In this document: piece after piece, positions 22,225 through 32,835 of the stretch
Position numbering within the stretch: position 1 is the first letter of the stretch
How the letters are laid out: each line of letters opens with the position of its first letter
From: Mytilus californianus
Taxonomy: Eukaryota > Mollusca > Bivalvia > Mytilida > Mytilidae
Length of the DNA stretch: 64,000 bases
Direction: 5' to 3'
Assembly: GCF_021869535.1 (NCBI RefSeq)
Contig: NW_026262734.1
Location: forward strand, 80,290,339 to 80,354,338
Position numbers and translations under genes: made by a program
The notes under the pieces: model-generated
Told to the model about the DNA's origin: nothing
The model's database searches: none
What the model saw: the letters and a program-made list of their open reading frames with translations, nothing else

Positions 22225-23515
22225 GAAAAAACAACACTTCATAAATTGTATGCGTCTGGAGCGCTTTTCTCGAATGATACGTTCAATGCTACATATGGAG
22301 AGTAAAGGAGTTTAAATACCAAAAGAGAACTGGAAAATAATAGCCAACTCCATCTAAGGATAATAAATGAAAACAACACGTTATCAATTTCATGCGTCCG
22401 AAGCGCTTTTCTTGATTTACCTTCATCAGGAACTCTCAAAGCCTAATATTTGAAAACCAAGAATGTATGAGAACCGAAACAGTTAAAGAGCTATATGACC
22501 ACAAAGGACCGAAACAAAGTTAGCTTAATCCATCCAGGGTCAGCTTTGCTTGAGGGAGTTGAAACCTTAGTTTCTTTTAATCTCAAAGTTTTATCAACGA
22601 ACAATTTTAGAAAGGTTATTTATACATGTTATATATCATGTATGGTACCGGAATCATTTTTGGTACCAATGTCTTGAACGTATTACGAAATATTAAATTG
22701 ATAGATTTAAATTTGTTTTACAAGAAGTAAAAACGTAGTTCCATTGTTATACTAAATCGACCTCAAAGGTTTTTAACAGTTCTTTAAAATAGTTTATATT
22801 AATCCTTTTTTGCATGGTTCATTTTATTGTAAATGTAAAGAGCTGTGTATTTTGGTTAAATTCTAATCTAATTTGTTATCAAACATAAACATCAGAAAAC
22901 TGGTATCTAGAAATATCAATCTATCAAAATGATATGTGTTGCCTTTGCACACTTTTTACAATGTGCTGTTTAATTAATTTTAAATGTTGAACTCTCAGCG
23001 AAAAACCTTTTATATAGCTTTTAAACCGTGATTATTTCACGGAATATAGTAAATCGCATTCAAAAAGATAAATCAAGCTTTCAAAGTTCAAATAGTTGAA
23101 AATGAAAATAACAATGTATACATTGTCGGCGTCCCAAGCGCTTTTCTGGATTAACTTTAATAAGGAACACTCTAACCCAAACATTTTGAAAGACAGGGTA
23201 GTATAATTACATAGCAACTTTAAGAGCTGTATGACCAAAATTGAACATCAAAATAATATATAAATTCAGAACATACCAATGTTTCCCTGACGTAGTTGAA
23301 ACCTTAGTCTCTAAATAATTTCTTAATTCATTAGCGGGAAACTTCAAAGAAATATATTGCATAAATCATGTCGGTACCAAAGCACTGACTTTTGTCTGAA
23401 GATATCATCGGGAACTTCGAGCCACTGCTAATCAATGAACATCAAACATTTTTAATTGCATGTGTCCGGAGGTCTATTCTCGATTTACAACATTTAGGAA
23501 CATTCAAACCCAAAC
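22225..23515 (+). repeat. cluster of four copies of dispersed repeat X
   Basis: Copies start near 22235, 22390, 23120 and 23460. Each shows 'gcgtcc-aagcgcttttct', 'gattta-cttca-caggaac' and 'tctcaaagcc-aatatttgaa'. The two fuller copies go on to 'gagctatatgacca' and 'gttgaaaccttagt'. The last copy leads directly into the 35-bp minisatellite. The copies are clearly related but diverged. Confidence 0.6.
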
Positions 23516-24812
23516 AATCAACACATAATCAAACAGGAATGTAAAACTATAATCAACACAGAATCAAACAGGAATGTAAAACTACAATCAACACAGAATC
23601 AAACAGGAATGTAAAACTACAATCAACACAGAATCAAACAGGAAGGTAAAACTACAATCAACACAGAATCAAACAGAAATGTAAAACTATAATCAACACA
23701 GAATCAAACAGGAATGTAAAACTACAGTCAACACATAATCAAACAGGTATGTAAAACTATAATCAACACAGAATCAAACAGGAATGTAAAACTATAATCA
23801 ACACAGAATCAAACAGGAATGTAAAACTATAATCAACACAGAATCAAACAAGAATGTAAAACTACAGTCAACACATAATCAAACAGGAATGTAAAACTAC
23901 AATCAACACAGAATCAAACAAGAATGTAAAACTACAGTCAACACATAATCAAACAGGAATGTAAAACTTTAATCAACACAGAATCAAACAGGAATGTAAA
24001 ACTGCAGTCAACACATAATCAAACAGGAATGTAAAACTATAATCAACACATAATCAAACAGGAATGTAAAACTACAGTCAACACATAATCAAACAGGAAT
24101 GTTAAACTACAGTCAACACAATAATCAAACAGGAATGTAAAACTACAATCAACACAGAATCAAACAGGAATGTAAAACTACAGTCAACACATAATCAAAC
24201 AGGAATGTAAAACTACAGTCAACACATAATCAAACAGGAATGTAAAACTACAGTCAACACATAATCAAACAGGAATGTAAAACTACAGTCAACACATAAT
24301 CAAACAGGAATGTAAAACTACAGTCAACACATAATCAAACAGGAATGTAAAACTATAATCAACACAGAATCAAACAGGAATGTAAAACTATAATCAACAC
24401 AGAATCAAACAAGAATGTAAAACTACAGTCAACACATAATCAAACAGGAATGTAAAACTACAATCAACACAGAATCAAACAAGAATGTAAAACTACAGTC
24501 AACACATAATCAAACAGGAATGTAAAACTTTAATCAACACAGAATCAAACAGGAATGTAAAACTACAGTCAACACATAATCAAACAGGAATGTAAAACTA
24601 CAGTCAACACATAATCAAACAGGAATCAAACAGGAATGTAAAACTACAGTCAACACAGAATCAAACAGGAATGTAAAACTACAGTCAACACATAATCAAA
24701 CAGGAATGTAAAACTACAGTCAACACATAATCAAACAGGAATGTAAAACTACAGTCAACACATAATCAAACAGGAATGCAAAACTACAGTCAACACAGAA
24801 TCTAACAAGAAT
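23516..24812 (+). repeat. minisatellite, 35-bp unit, about 37 copies
   Basis: The unit reads 'aatcaacacagaatcaaaca' then 'ggaatgtaaaactac', 35 bases. Two variants alternate: one with aatc...cacaGaatc and one with agtc...cacaTaatc. Units 1-8 are mostly the first type; units 20-24 are a run of the second. Single-base variants include an 'aag' in place of 'agg' in some units. One unit has a one-base insertion near 24117, and one near 24612 has a partial internal duplication. The last unit decays at 24780-24812. There are no unique spacers, so this is not a CRISPR. No long reading frame crosses it. Confidence 0.95.
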
Positions 24813-25499
24813 AGCAAAATTCAGCAAAATTATTATCATTAATAAGTTAAAATTCCTAAGAGTTTTTTTTTAAATTTTAAGCTTGTACCATTTTACAAAC
24901 ATGTAAAACACGGCGAGCAAAATTTTTCTTCGAAAGAATATTCTTTCTTTTTTCTCATTCGAACAAATATTATGTGCTAGCGATTTGGTCCTTATTTTGC
25001 TGACGGTCGTAAAACTATGTAATCGTACACGAAATTCACGATTTTTTCATGTTAATAACAGATGAAAAGAAAAGTTCATATTATTATGATGTGTTTCCAA
25101 TGGGTACAGATGCAAGCAACTAACAGATATACTCTCTTTGTTGCTTCAGTATGCAGTTTTAAAATCGCATTTTTAGAACATCGAGAACGGACAAACAACA
25201 AAAATGCCCTTCAGTCTTCTTTCAATATCAAATTTTGCAAGAAAAAAAAACATTAGAATAATCCTTTTACATTCTGTAAACATGATAAATATTTAACATT
25301 TATAAAATTCATCCATGTCTTAATATGAACTGTTGGATGGTGGGTCTTAACCTTTTGCTGGTGGGTTCCGAAACAGAACTTGTTGTTTTTGACAAGTAGT
25401 TAACCTCATGTCAATCAAATGTTGTTGAATCAGTAAAATTGGATAAAGAATTGTACCAAACATGATTTGTGATACTAGTACCTATCTCAACTTTGGACT
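24813..25499. other. gene-free AT-rich stretch
   Basis: No supported gene. The short frame at 25062-25256 has no family resemblance. Confidence 0.4.
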
Positions 25500-26761
25500 C
25501 CCATATATAATTCAGAATGGAAATGAAGAATACGTAAAAGAGACAACAATCCGACCAAAGAGCAGAAAACAACCGAAGGCCACCAATGGGTCTTGAACAT
25601 AGCGAGAAAATCCCGCGCCGGAGGCGTGCTTCAGCTAGCCCCTAAACAAAATGTGCATTAGTTCAGCGAAAATGAATGTCACTCCAAAACAAATAAATGA
25701 ATTAAAATTAATAAACATACAAGACTAACAAAGGCCAGAGTCTCCTGAATTGGGACAGGCGGAAAAATGTGGCGGGGTTAAACATGTTTTTTGAGATCTT
25801 AATCCTCCCCTATACGTCTAGCCAATATAGAATAAACAAACACACAGTAATACACACAGTAAAAACTCAGTTTAAAAGACGTTCGAGTCCAATGTCAGAA
25901 TAGGTAATAATGGAAACTAAGCAAAAAAACAATGATACATAAATCAACAACGGACTACTAGCAGTTGCTGACATGCCAGCTCATGACCTCAATCAAACTG
26001 ATTGAGACATGTCTTCATCATATGAAAATCAAGCACAATCCCTCCCGTTAGGGTTTTAGTATCAGACCATAATACAATATATGAGAAGAACATAACCTGT
26101 ATCATGCCAACAACTGATTTTAGAATAAATGTGTTTATTTCAGACGCAAAACCCCTATGAGTGAATCAATATTAATACCAAAATATACCATCTTTAATGA
26201 CCTCACAACAGTATCGTAACTATATCCGTTCTGAATAAGTCTGTTTAAAGGTTCGATTAGCTTTTGAGGTGAATGCCGACATTTTTATGCTTTGTTAAGA
26301 ATATTACAAAAAAAAGATTGGATGTGAAATAAATGAACGTATAAGATGGCTGCATTTTGATTTTTGCAATACAGATATTTTATTCGTTAAAATCAAATAC
26401 CTTAATACATACAATAGCGAATAGAACAAGTTGAGATGTATGATCACCATAAGATGGTGACAAGGGAACGTAACCATTTTAAAAATGAATAATTAACAAT
26501 AGGAAATGAAAAAGCATCTTTATTATCGTAAATTTTGGTGTTAAGCTTCTCTTAGATATAGATATCAAGATCCAGGAAAGGGTTGTGTTCATTGTTAGCA
26601 TTAGCTTTATTTAAAGTAAGTTCAGTAGAATAAATCTGTTTAGTGTACATACTTAAGTCGTCATTATTGAAAGCCAATATATCATCCAAATATCTAAAAC
26701 GATCCAGGAAAGGACAGTGTTTATTATTAGTCTTGGCTTTATTTGACTGCATACTTAGCAT
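25500..26761 (-). pseudogene. RT element, subfamily B, 3' half and tail, decayed
   Basis: On the minus strand, 26761-26552 encodes an RT active-site stretch (FRYLDDILAFNN) and FLDLDIYI. After a gap, about 26300-26105 encodes a decayed C-terminus equivalent to the KLIEPL ... VVIRSLDIVYIG end of the plus-strand copy at 27800-28147. The remainder to 25500 is the 3' tail, with 'cgcgccggaggcgtgcttc' and 'ccgaccaaagagcag' on the plus strand. The tail end matches the fragment at 12680. Frames are broken throughout. Confidence 0.65.
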
Positions 26762-27169
26762 ATTTTCAAATCATTGTAACTATAAATTACTAAAAAGGGT
26801 AACATTATCTGTTCAATTACAGATAAAAACAATTTTAATTTGAATAGTTTTATCAAAACTATTTTACCCCTTAAGGATGATCGCTCCTCTTGTTTTATAC
26901 ATTCAGTGCAATTAAAAATCTTGTCCAATAACCCCTACCTTTCTTTCCATAATTTGAATACATATTTTTAGTATATATTTAATATATTAATAATAGGGTC
27001 CATGATAAACCCATTTCTAAAATAAAAAAATAAACTCCCAGTACTCGCAAAGCGTTTTTTTGTTTTGGAGAACTCCGTGTAGTAAAAGCGTCACACATAA
27101 TAAAGATTATGAAAATAATAGTATTATTTATTTTTGGGGTATTTTATTTGCTGTAATTGGTTTGAAGCC
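26762..27169. other. spacer between two divergent RT remnants
   Basis: AT-rich, no gene seen. It separates the minus-strand RT remnant ending at 26761 from the plus-strand one starting near 27170. Confidence 0.35.
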
Positions 27170-28147
27170 TTTTTCTGTAACGAAAAAGGAAAGTATGCTA
27201 GAAACACTTACTGAAAATGTGAAGATATGATTGAAGCTCTACATTTTCTCCTGGACAACATATATAGAAAATGAAAGGATATGGAGTAAATGTACATGGG
27301 ACAAAATCGCACACAATACATAGAAAAATAGAAAATTATCAATGAACAGGGCTTTTATTCCTGTTCTTCATCTTGACAGTTGATGTAGGGTATATGTACG
27401 TTTCGGCGATGATGTGTATCGACAGGTAATCGGTATTTCTATAGGCACTAGCTGCGCCCCTTTAATAGCAGATTTATTCCTGTATTGCTATAAATCTCAG
27501 TTATGACCAAACTCAGTAAAGACACGTCATTGTTACATTTGGTTGATACATTCAACAATACATACCGTTATCTTGATGATATTTTTTTCGTTCAATAATC
27601 CAGAGTTCTATAAGTATACTTCCGAAATTTACCCAATAGAACTTACTTTGAATACATCTAACTTAAACAGTATTAGTTGTCCTTTTCTAGATTTAAACAT
27701 TTCAATTTCTAAAGGGAAACTCCATACTAAAATTTACGACAAAAGAGACGACTTTTCATTCCCAATTGTTAATTTTCCTCTTTTTGGCGCGATGTTCCTT
27801 TGGCTCCATCATATGGTGTTTATATATCACAACTCGTTCGTTATGTCCGTGTTTGTAGTGATGTCATATATTTGAACGAACGTAATCAATGCATCACTGG
27901 TAAACTATTAAGTCAGGGATTTCGTTACCATAAATTACTCAATGCTTCTACTAAATTCTTTCATAGATACAAAGATTCGATTAGTAAATTAGTACTAAAA
28001 ACGCGGAAATCACTATGTAAACTCATCGAACCTTTAACCAAACTTATTAGTAAAGGTTATCTTACCAATGTTGTAATTAGATCTTTGGATATAGTTTACA
28101 TTGGTACAAATATCGATTTTGTCATCAGCAATTTAAAACATAACTAA
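27170..28147 (+). pseudogene. RT element, subfamily B, C-terminal half, frameshifted
   Basis: The plus strand shows, in order: a piece related to MIEALHFLLDNIY near 27230, IGISIGTSCAPLIADLFLYC near 27430-27490, the YLDDIF active-site region near 27570 (one frame off), FNNPEFYKYTSEIYPIEL, FLDLNIS, and IYDKRDDFSFPIVNFP to about 27785. Then, in another frame, come APSYGVYISQLVRYVRVCSD and a C-terminal tail to TAA at 28147. At least three frameshifts or stops separate these blocks, so it is dead. It is the same subfamily as 25500-26761, in inverted orientation. Confidence 0.75.
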
Positions 28148-28299
28148 ATTTGTATTCTTTTCAAACGTTTTTTTTTGGGGATGTACACATACACATCCAC
28201 GTTCATTTTCTATATAGAGATTATTCTATCTATATATAACATTAAACATATTTATTAAAAGGTTAACTCTTAACTATCTTAACTATCCAGTACTGTAGT
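28148..28299. other. spacer
   Basis: AT-rich with a short 'tatata' run. Nothing else is seen. Confidence 0.3.
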
Positions 28300-29774
28300 T
28301 GAAGAGTTGCCACCGTCAATTGGCGATTTGACGGTCGCAAATGCAGTTTTACTGGCGACGCGTAGCCAAATTTTCAATGGCTTATATCTTGAAAACAAGC
28401 ATACGGACCCTCCGTTTTTTCTGCTTTTTTAGTATCGTTTTGTATATACTATTAATTATGTATAACCGTCTTTAAAAAAGCTTGTTATTTTGATACAGAG
28501 TAGCGGACATCTCTTATGATATCCAAGAACTTGAATTTTAGCGACGCAGAATTGTGGTCTGTTTTTACTTTGATCTATGTTTCATCTCTTTAGAGATTTT
28601 TTTCTTGTTATTATTTCTTTCATTGCGAGAATTACAGGATACACTTATCCTTTCGACAAACCAGTGATGCACAGTTCGGATGTGTGCAATGAATGTGGTT
28701 TTTGTCAAGCCTGCGACTTTTGTCGCAGAGAGCTCGACATAGGGATAGTGATCCGGCGGCGGCGGCGGCGGGGGCGTTAGCTAACTTCTTAAAAGCTTTA
28801 TATTTTAGAAGCTAGAAGACCTGGATGCTTCATACTTTGTATATAGAGATGCCTTATGTTACAAAGTTTCCGTCTGTCATATGTCCATTGTCCTTGACCT
28901 CATTTTCATGGTTCAGTGACTACTTGAAAAAAAGTCAACATTTTTTGTAATGATAATTTCTTTCTTATTATGAGTAATAGGATAACTATATTTGGTATGT
29001 GCGTACCTTGCAAGGTCCTCATGCCCGTCAGACAATTTTTATTAGACCTTGACCTCATTTCATGGATCAGTGAACAAGGTTAAGTTTTCGTGGTCAAGTC
29101 CATATATCAGATACTATAAGCAGAAGGTCTACTATATTTGGTATATGGAATGATTGCAAGGTGTTCATGTCCAACTGGTAGGTGTCATCTGACCTTGACC
29201 TCATTTTCATGGTTCATTTCTAAGTGTTAAGTTTTTGTGGTTTGGTCTGTTTTTCTTCAACTATAAGAATAGATCAACTATATTTGATGTATGGAAGGAT
29301 TGTAAGGTGTATATGCATGTCTGGCAGGTATCATCTGACTTTGACCTCATTTTCATGGTTCATTGGTCAATGTCAAGTTTTCATGGTTAAGTTTGTTTCT
29401 TAGATACTATAAGCAATAGGTCAACTATATTTAATGCCTAAATTGATTGTAAGGTGTACATGTCTGTCTGGCATGGTTCATCTGACCTTGACCTCATTTT
29501 CATGGTTCATTGGTCAATGTTAAGTTTTTTGTCTAAGACTGTTTCTTAGAAACAATAAGCAATATGTCAACTATGTTTGGTTTATTGAATGATTGTTAGG
29601 TGTACATGTATTTCTCGTTTGGTTTATCTGACCTTGACCTCATTTTCTTGGATCATGTTACGTTTATGTGTTACTTGTAGTAAGGCTTTGTATTTAGGAC
29701 TATCAACATAAAATCAATGGTTAGTAAAAGAAGGCGAGACATTTCAGCGTGTGCACTCTTTTTAATTTGATAGA
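28300..29774 (+). repeat. composite dispersed element with internal tandem array of about 146 bp
   Basis: The first part (28300-28800) is followed by a CGG run (28753-28770) and then six 'ccttgacctcatttt-catgg' blocks starting near 28892, 29047, 29193, 29339, 29486 and 29632. The spacing is 155, 146, 146, 147 and 146 bases. It ends in 'ggcgagacatttcagcgtgt'. I recall this whole composite as a dispersed element in bivalve genomes. That is memory, not a search. The period itself is read directly from the sequence. Confidence 0.8.
28577..28780 (+). CDS. small candidate secreted Cys-rich peptide inside the dispersed element
   Basis: Sixty-seven codons. Residues 1-22 are hydrophobic (FFLVIISFIA core), like a signal peptide. 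Then come an acidic/aromatic stretch and five cysteines at strict three-residue spacing (VCNECGFCQACDFC). The frame then runs into the CGG repeat, giving six arginines, before TAG. The signal-like start and regular Cys spacing argue for past or present coding. The location inside a dispersed repeat and the repeat-derived Arg tail argue against a normal single-copy gene. It could be an exon of a repeat-carried gene family. Confidence 0.25.
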   Translation: MFHLFRDFFLVIISFIARITGYTYPFDKPVMHSSDVCNECGFCQACDFCRRELDIGIVIRRRRRRGR

Positions 29775-30125
29775 TGCTTTTGTGTTTTTTTGTAAATGAT
29801 TGTTTGTTTTGGTATTGTAACACAGTGATGACTGCTGTACCCATATTTTGACTATTTTATTTATTATGTCTGTTTTGTTCACGCATCGTTGTGAATATAA
29901 CGGAATTTGATGAGACTGTCGTACAATGAGAGGTATAGGGCTATAAAACCAGGTTCAATCCACCATTTTCTGCATTTGAAAATGCCTGTACCAAGTCAGG
30001 AATATGACAGTTGTTGTTCATTCGTTTGATGTGTTTTGTCATTTGATTTTGCCATGTGATTAGGGACTTTCCGATTGAATTTTCCTCGGAGTTCAGTATT
30101 TTTGTGATTTTACTTTTTTTTCGGA
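29775..30125 (+). mobile_element. RT-element 3' tail, 5'-truncated copy
   Basis: Matches the 3' tail at 18990-19330 (read on the minus strand there): 'gactgctgtaccc-tatttt', 'ctgtaccaagtcaggaatat', 'gggactttccg' and 'cggagttcagtatttttg'. No RT is attached. It abuts the end of the 146-bp element, so its left edge marks an insertion or 5'-truncation point. Confidence 0.65.
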
Positions 30126-30839
30126 ATGCAACGATTCATTTTGATTGTTTTTATTCATTAATCTTTTTCCAAATAGATTTATAAAAGATAATCAATTAAC
30201 CACTTGTGTTCTTAATTTCCCCTATTAATTTCTCCAAGAAGATTTTCGGAATAAATAACGGACCTATACATGCTATACTTACTATTAATTAATGACCGAT
30301 TATAACTGACTCGTTTAGGACAATGCAATATGACATTAAATTAAATGTCACCGTTCTGTATTCATCAGGTAGCAACATCCATACCGTATAATTAGCAATG
30401 ACAAAATATCACATATCGTATTCTAAAATTAAAAAAAGATATTTAATTTTTTATTGGAGCCATCACGTGTCATAAAAGAAACGTATATATTTTAATGCGT
30501 TTACATTTTCATCGTGTTAGCACAACTTTATAACTTCTGTTGACAACTGGGGGCACGTAACAAAAAAGTAAAATCATGTGCCCAAAAACCTGTTTAATGT
30601 TTTGGTTAAACATTCAAAAGGTTTTTGGAAGGTTGTATTTGACAGCTCAACTGGTTCATGCAATAGATATTTACCGATTTAATTAATACATAGCTTAAGA
30701 AGCAATATATCGTGTTTTCTTGGAAATTATAAAACTTGAAATAAAATGTCATGCATGAAGCATATTCTTACTGTTGCAGTAAGTGGAAAATACCTTAACA
30801 AATCTCATCGGACTAAATAAATATTTGAATATAAAAAAG
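30126..30839. other. gene-free AT-rich stretch
   Basis: Nothing supported. Confidence 0.4.
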
Positions 30840-30966
30840 AAGATGTGGTATGATTGCCAATGAGACAACTCTCCACAAGAGACCAAACGATACATAAATA
30901 AACAGCTATAGGTCACCGTACGGCCTACAACAATGAGCAAAGCCCATACCGCATAGTCAGCTATTG
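30840..30966 (+). repeat. dispersed repeat Y, copy with best conservation
   Basis: Nearly identical in block order to 8981-9108: 'gtggtatgattgccaatgag', 'aactctccacaagagacca', 'ataggtcaccgtacggcc', 'caatgagcaaagcccata' and 'ccgcatagtcagct'. Confidence 0.7.
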
Positions 30967-31639
30967 AAATCATTTAAGCTATTGGCATCTTCAGAATCTC
31001 TAGTCCATCTTTTTCTTTTAGACCTTAAGCACATTTTTTACTTGACACAATTTCCTAGTTATGTTTGTTACCAATGTAATTTTATATTTAAAGTTTTGTT
31101 GTAAAACGTTTCATTTTTTGTCATTCAAGAGATTTTGAGATTTGTTTGGTGTATTTGTCAGTTCGTGTATATGTGTAGACCTGTCATTGAATAAGTGAAC
31201 ATTATCATGTACATTTAAAATGAAACTTTATAAATAGATAAACGTCGGCCGTCTAATGATCAAGTTTAAGTCTTGCCAGTTAAACTTCGATTACCAATAA
31301 CCCAATCGACTGTGGAAAATGTCTTAAATTAATTCAATTTTCTTGAAATATTAAAAACAAATCCTCTCAATGACTTGCCTTAGTATGTTAATCGTCTATA
31401 GCCGGCATTACCTTTTATGGGAAAAAATGAATTCTAACAAATTAAAACTCAACTTAGATGTTCTTGAGTTATAGATTCTAGGTACTGAAGTTGTGTATCT
31501 TTTTTATTTCAATTAAGTTTCCCTGTTAATTGTCTTTGCCCTTTTTTTCTTTTATGCATTCTACCATCAAGATTCGGAAAAGTGTATACTATAAACGGTA
31601 TGTGCTATGAAAACAAAAACTTTCTTGTTGGTGACGTCA

Positions 31640-31760
31640 TTGTCTTATTTACTTCACTGGTGAGTCTTATGTAAACGAATCGCGCGTCTGGCGTACAGCA
31701 TTTTGGTTTTGGAATCTTTTATGAGTTTTACTATTTACTACACCTTTTTTGTTGACGTCT
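31640..31760 (-). repeat. solo fragment of the 366-bp satellite family
   Basis: The plus strand reads 'gtgagtcttatgtaaacgaa' and 'cgcgcgtctggcg', the complement of the satellite core 'cgccagacgcgcgtttcg' plus 'agactcat'. Confidence 0.5.
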
Positions 31761-31849
31761 TTGCCGATTTCCTAATTATTGTCACATTAACCTTAGATGT
31801 CTCTAAGAGTTGCAAACCCAATTTGTTAATATAAAAGAACTATAAACAA

Positions 31850-32320
31850 CTGCCATACATGCGGAAAGTTAAGCTAGCTACAAAACCAGGTTTAACACAT
31901 CATTTTCTTTGGAATTTTTTTTTATAATTTTACGGACACCATCAAGAGTTGGTTGACCGTTATGTAATATCTGTTTAACAGATGTTAGCGGATATGTTCC
32001 TAATGTCGTAACAACAATCCCGTCACCTTTTCACGAATGTGACCTACCGAATTAGACTTATTACCGAGTTTGTACTAACTTGAGCAACACGAAGGATGCC
32101 ACATGTGGAGCAGGATCTGCTTACCCTTCAGAAGCACCTGCGATCACCCCCAGTTTTAGGTGGGGTCCGTGTTGATCAGTCTTTAGTTTTCTATGTTGTG
32201 TTTTGTGTACTATTGTTTTTCTGTTGGTCTTTTTCTTTTTAGCCATTGCGTTGTCAGTTTATTTTTGACTTGTGAATTTGAATGTCCCTCTGGTATCTTT
32301 CACCTCTCTTTTGTTCCAAG
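31850..32320 (+). pseudogene. retroelement tail core plus C-terminal RT remnant and its tail
   Basis: Bases 31865-31905 carry the 'gctagctacaaaaccagg' tail core. From 31920 a decayed RT C-terminus (equivalent to KFYG-HHELVDRYGIS) is followed by the same tail as 10060-10500, including 'gagcaacacgaaggatgcc' and 'ggagcaggatctgcttacc'. Two truncated copies are therefore fused or nested here. Confidence 0.55.
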
Positions 32321-32789
32321 TCAGAAATATACTTTTTTTGTTTATTCCGTTGATTAATAGGGTTTGACTTTTGTCAGTTTAAATGGACTTCCAATTTTTT
32401 TATTTGCCTTGGAGTTCAATATGTTTGTTAGACACTTTTTCTCGAACAAAACTAAAGTCAGAAAATGTACCCCGGTAAGCTGTGGACCCATTTGATCAAT
32501 TATAGATTATTTTAGGAATTTGTGGTTTGTCCCTACCCTTATTCAAAAGAAACAAGTATAAGAAAATTATAAATTTGTATGAAATTCTCTCCGTACATTT
32601 AAGAATGAAAATCTTTTTATTATCTTTCATTCGAATGTCACAAATTGTGAAACTAACCTAAAATGTAAATTATATGTCCCGGCTCTAGACAAAAAGTATA
32701 CTGTGTCCTGGTTTAATACAGTTTTGGAATATTCTTCAAAATGCTTATATATACAGAGTTTACAACATAGATGTGGTTGTTGGTTGATT

Positions 32790-32835
32790 GACTCATTGGT
32801 TGGTGAATTATATGATTGGTTGATTGATTAATAAT
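32790..32835 (+). repeat. GATT-rich simple repeat
   Basis: Irregular repeats of gattg/ggttg at the left edge of the satellite array. A similar GATT-rich tract lies at 34360-34420 on the right side. Confidence 0.5.

Noticed and set aside
23516..24812. CRISPR-like array
   Set aside because: Units follow each other without unique spacers, and the context is an animal genome. It is a minisatellite.
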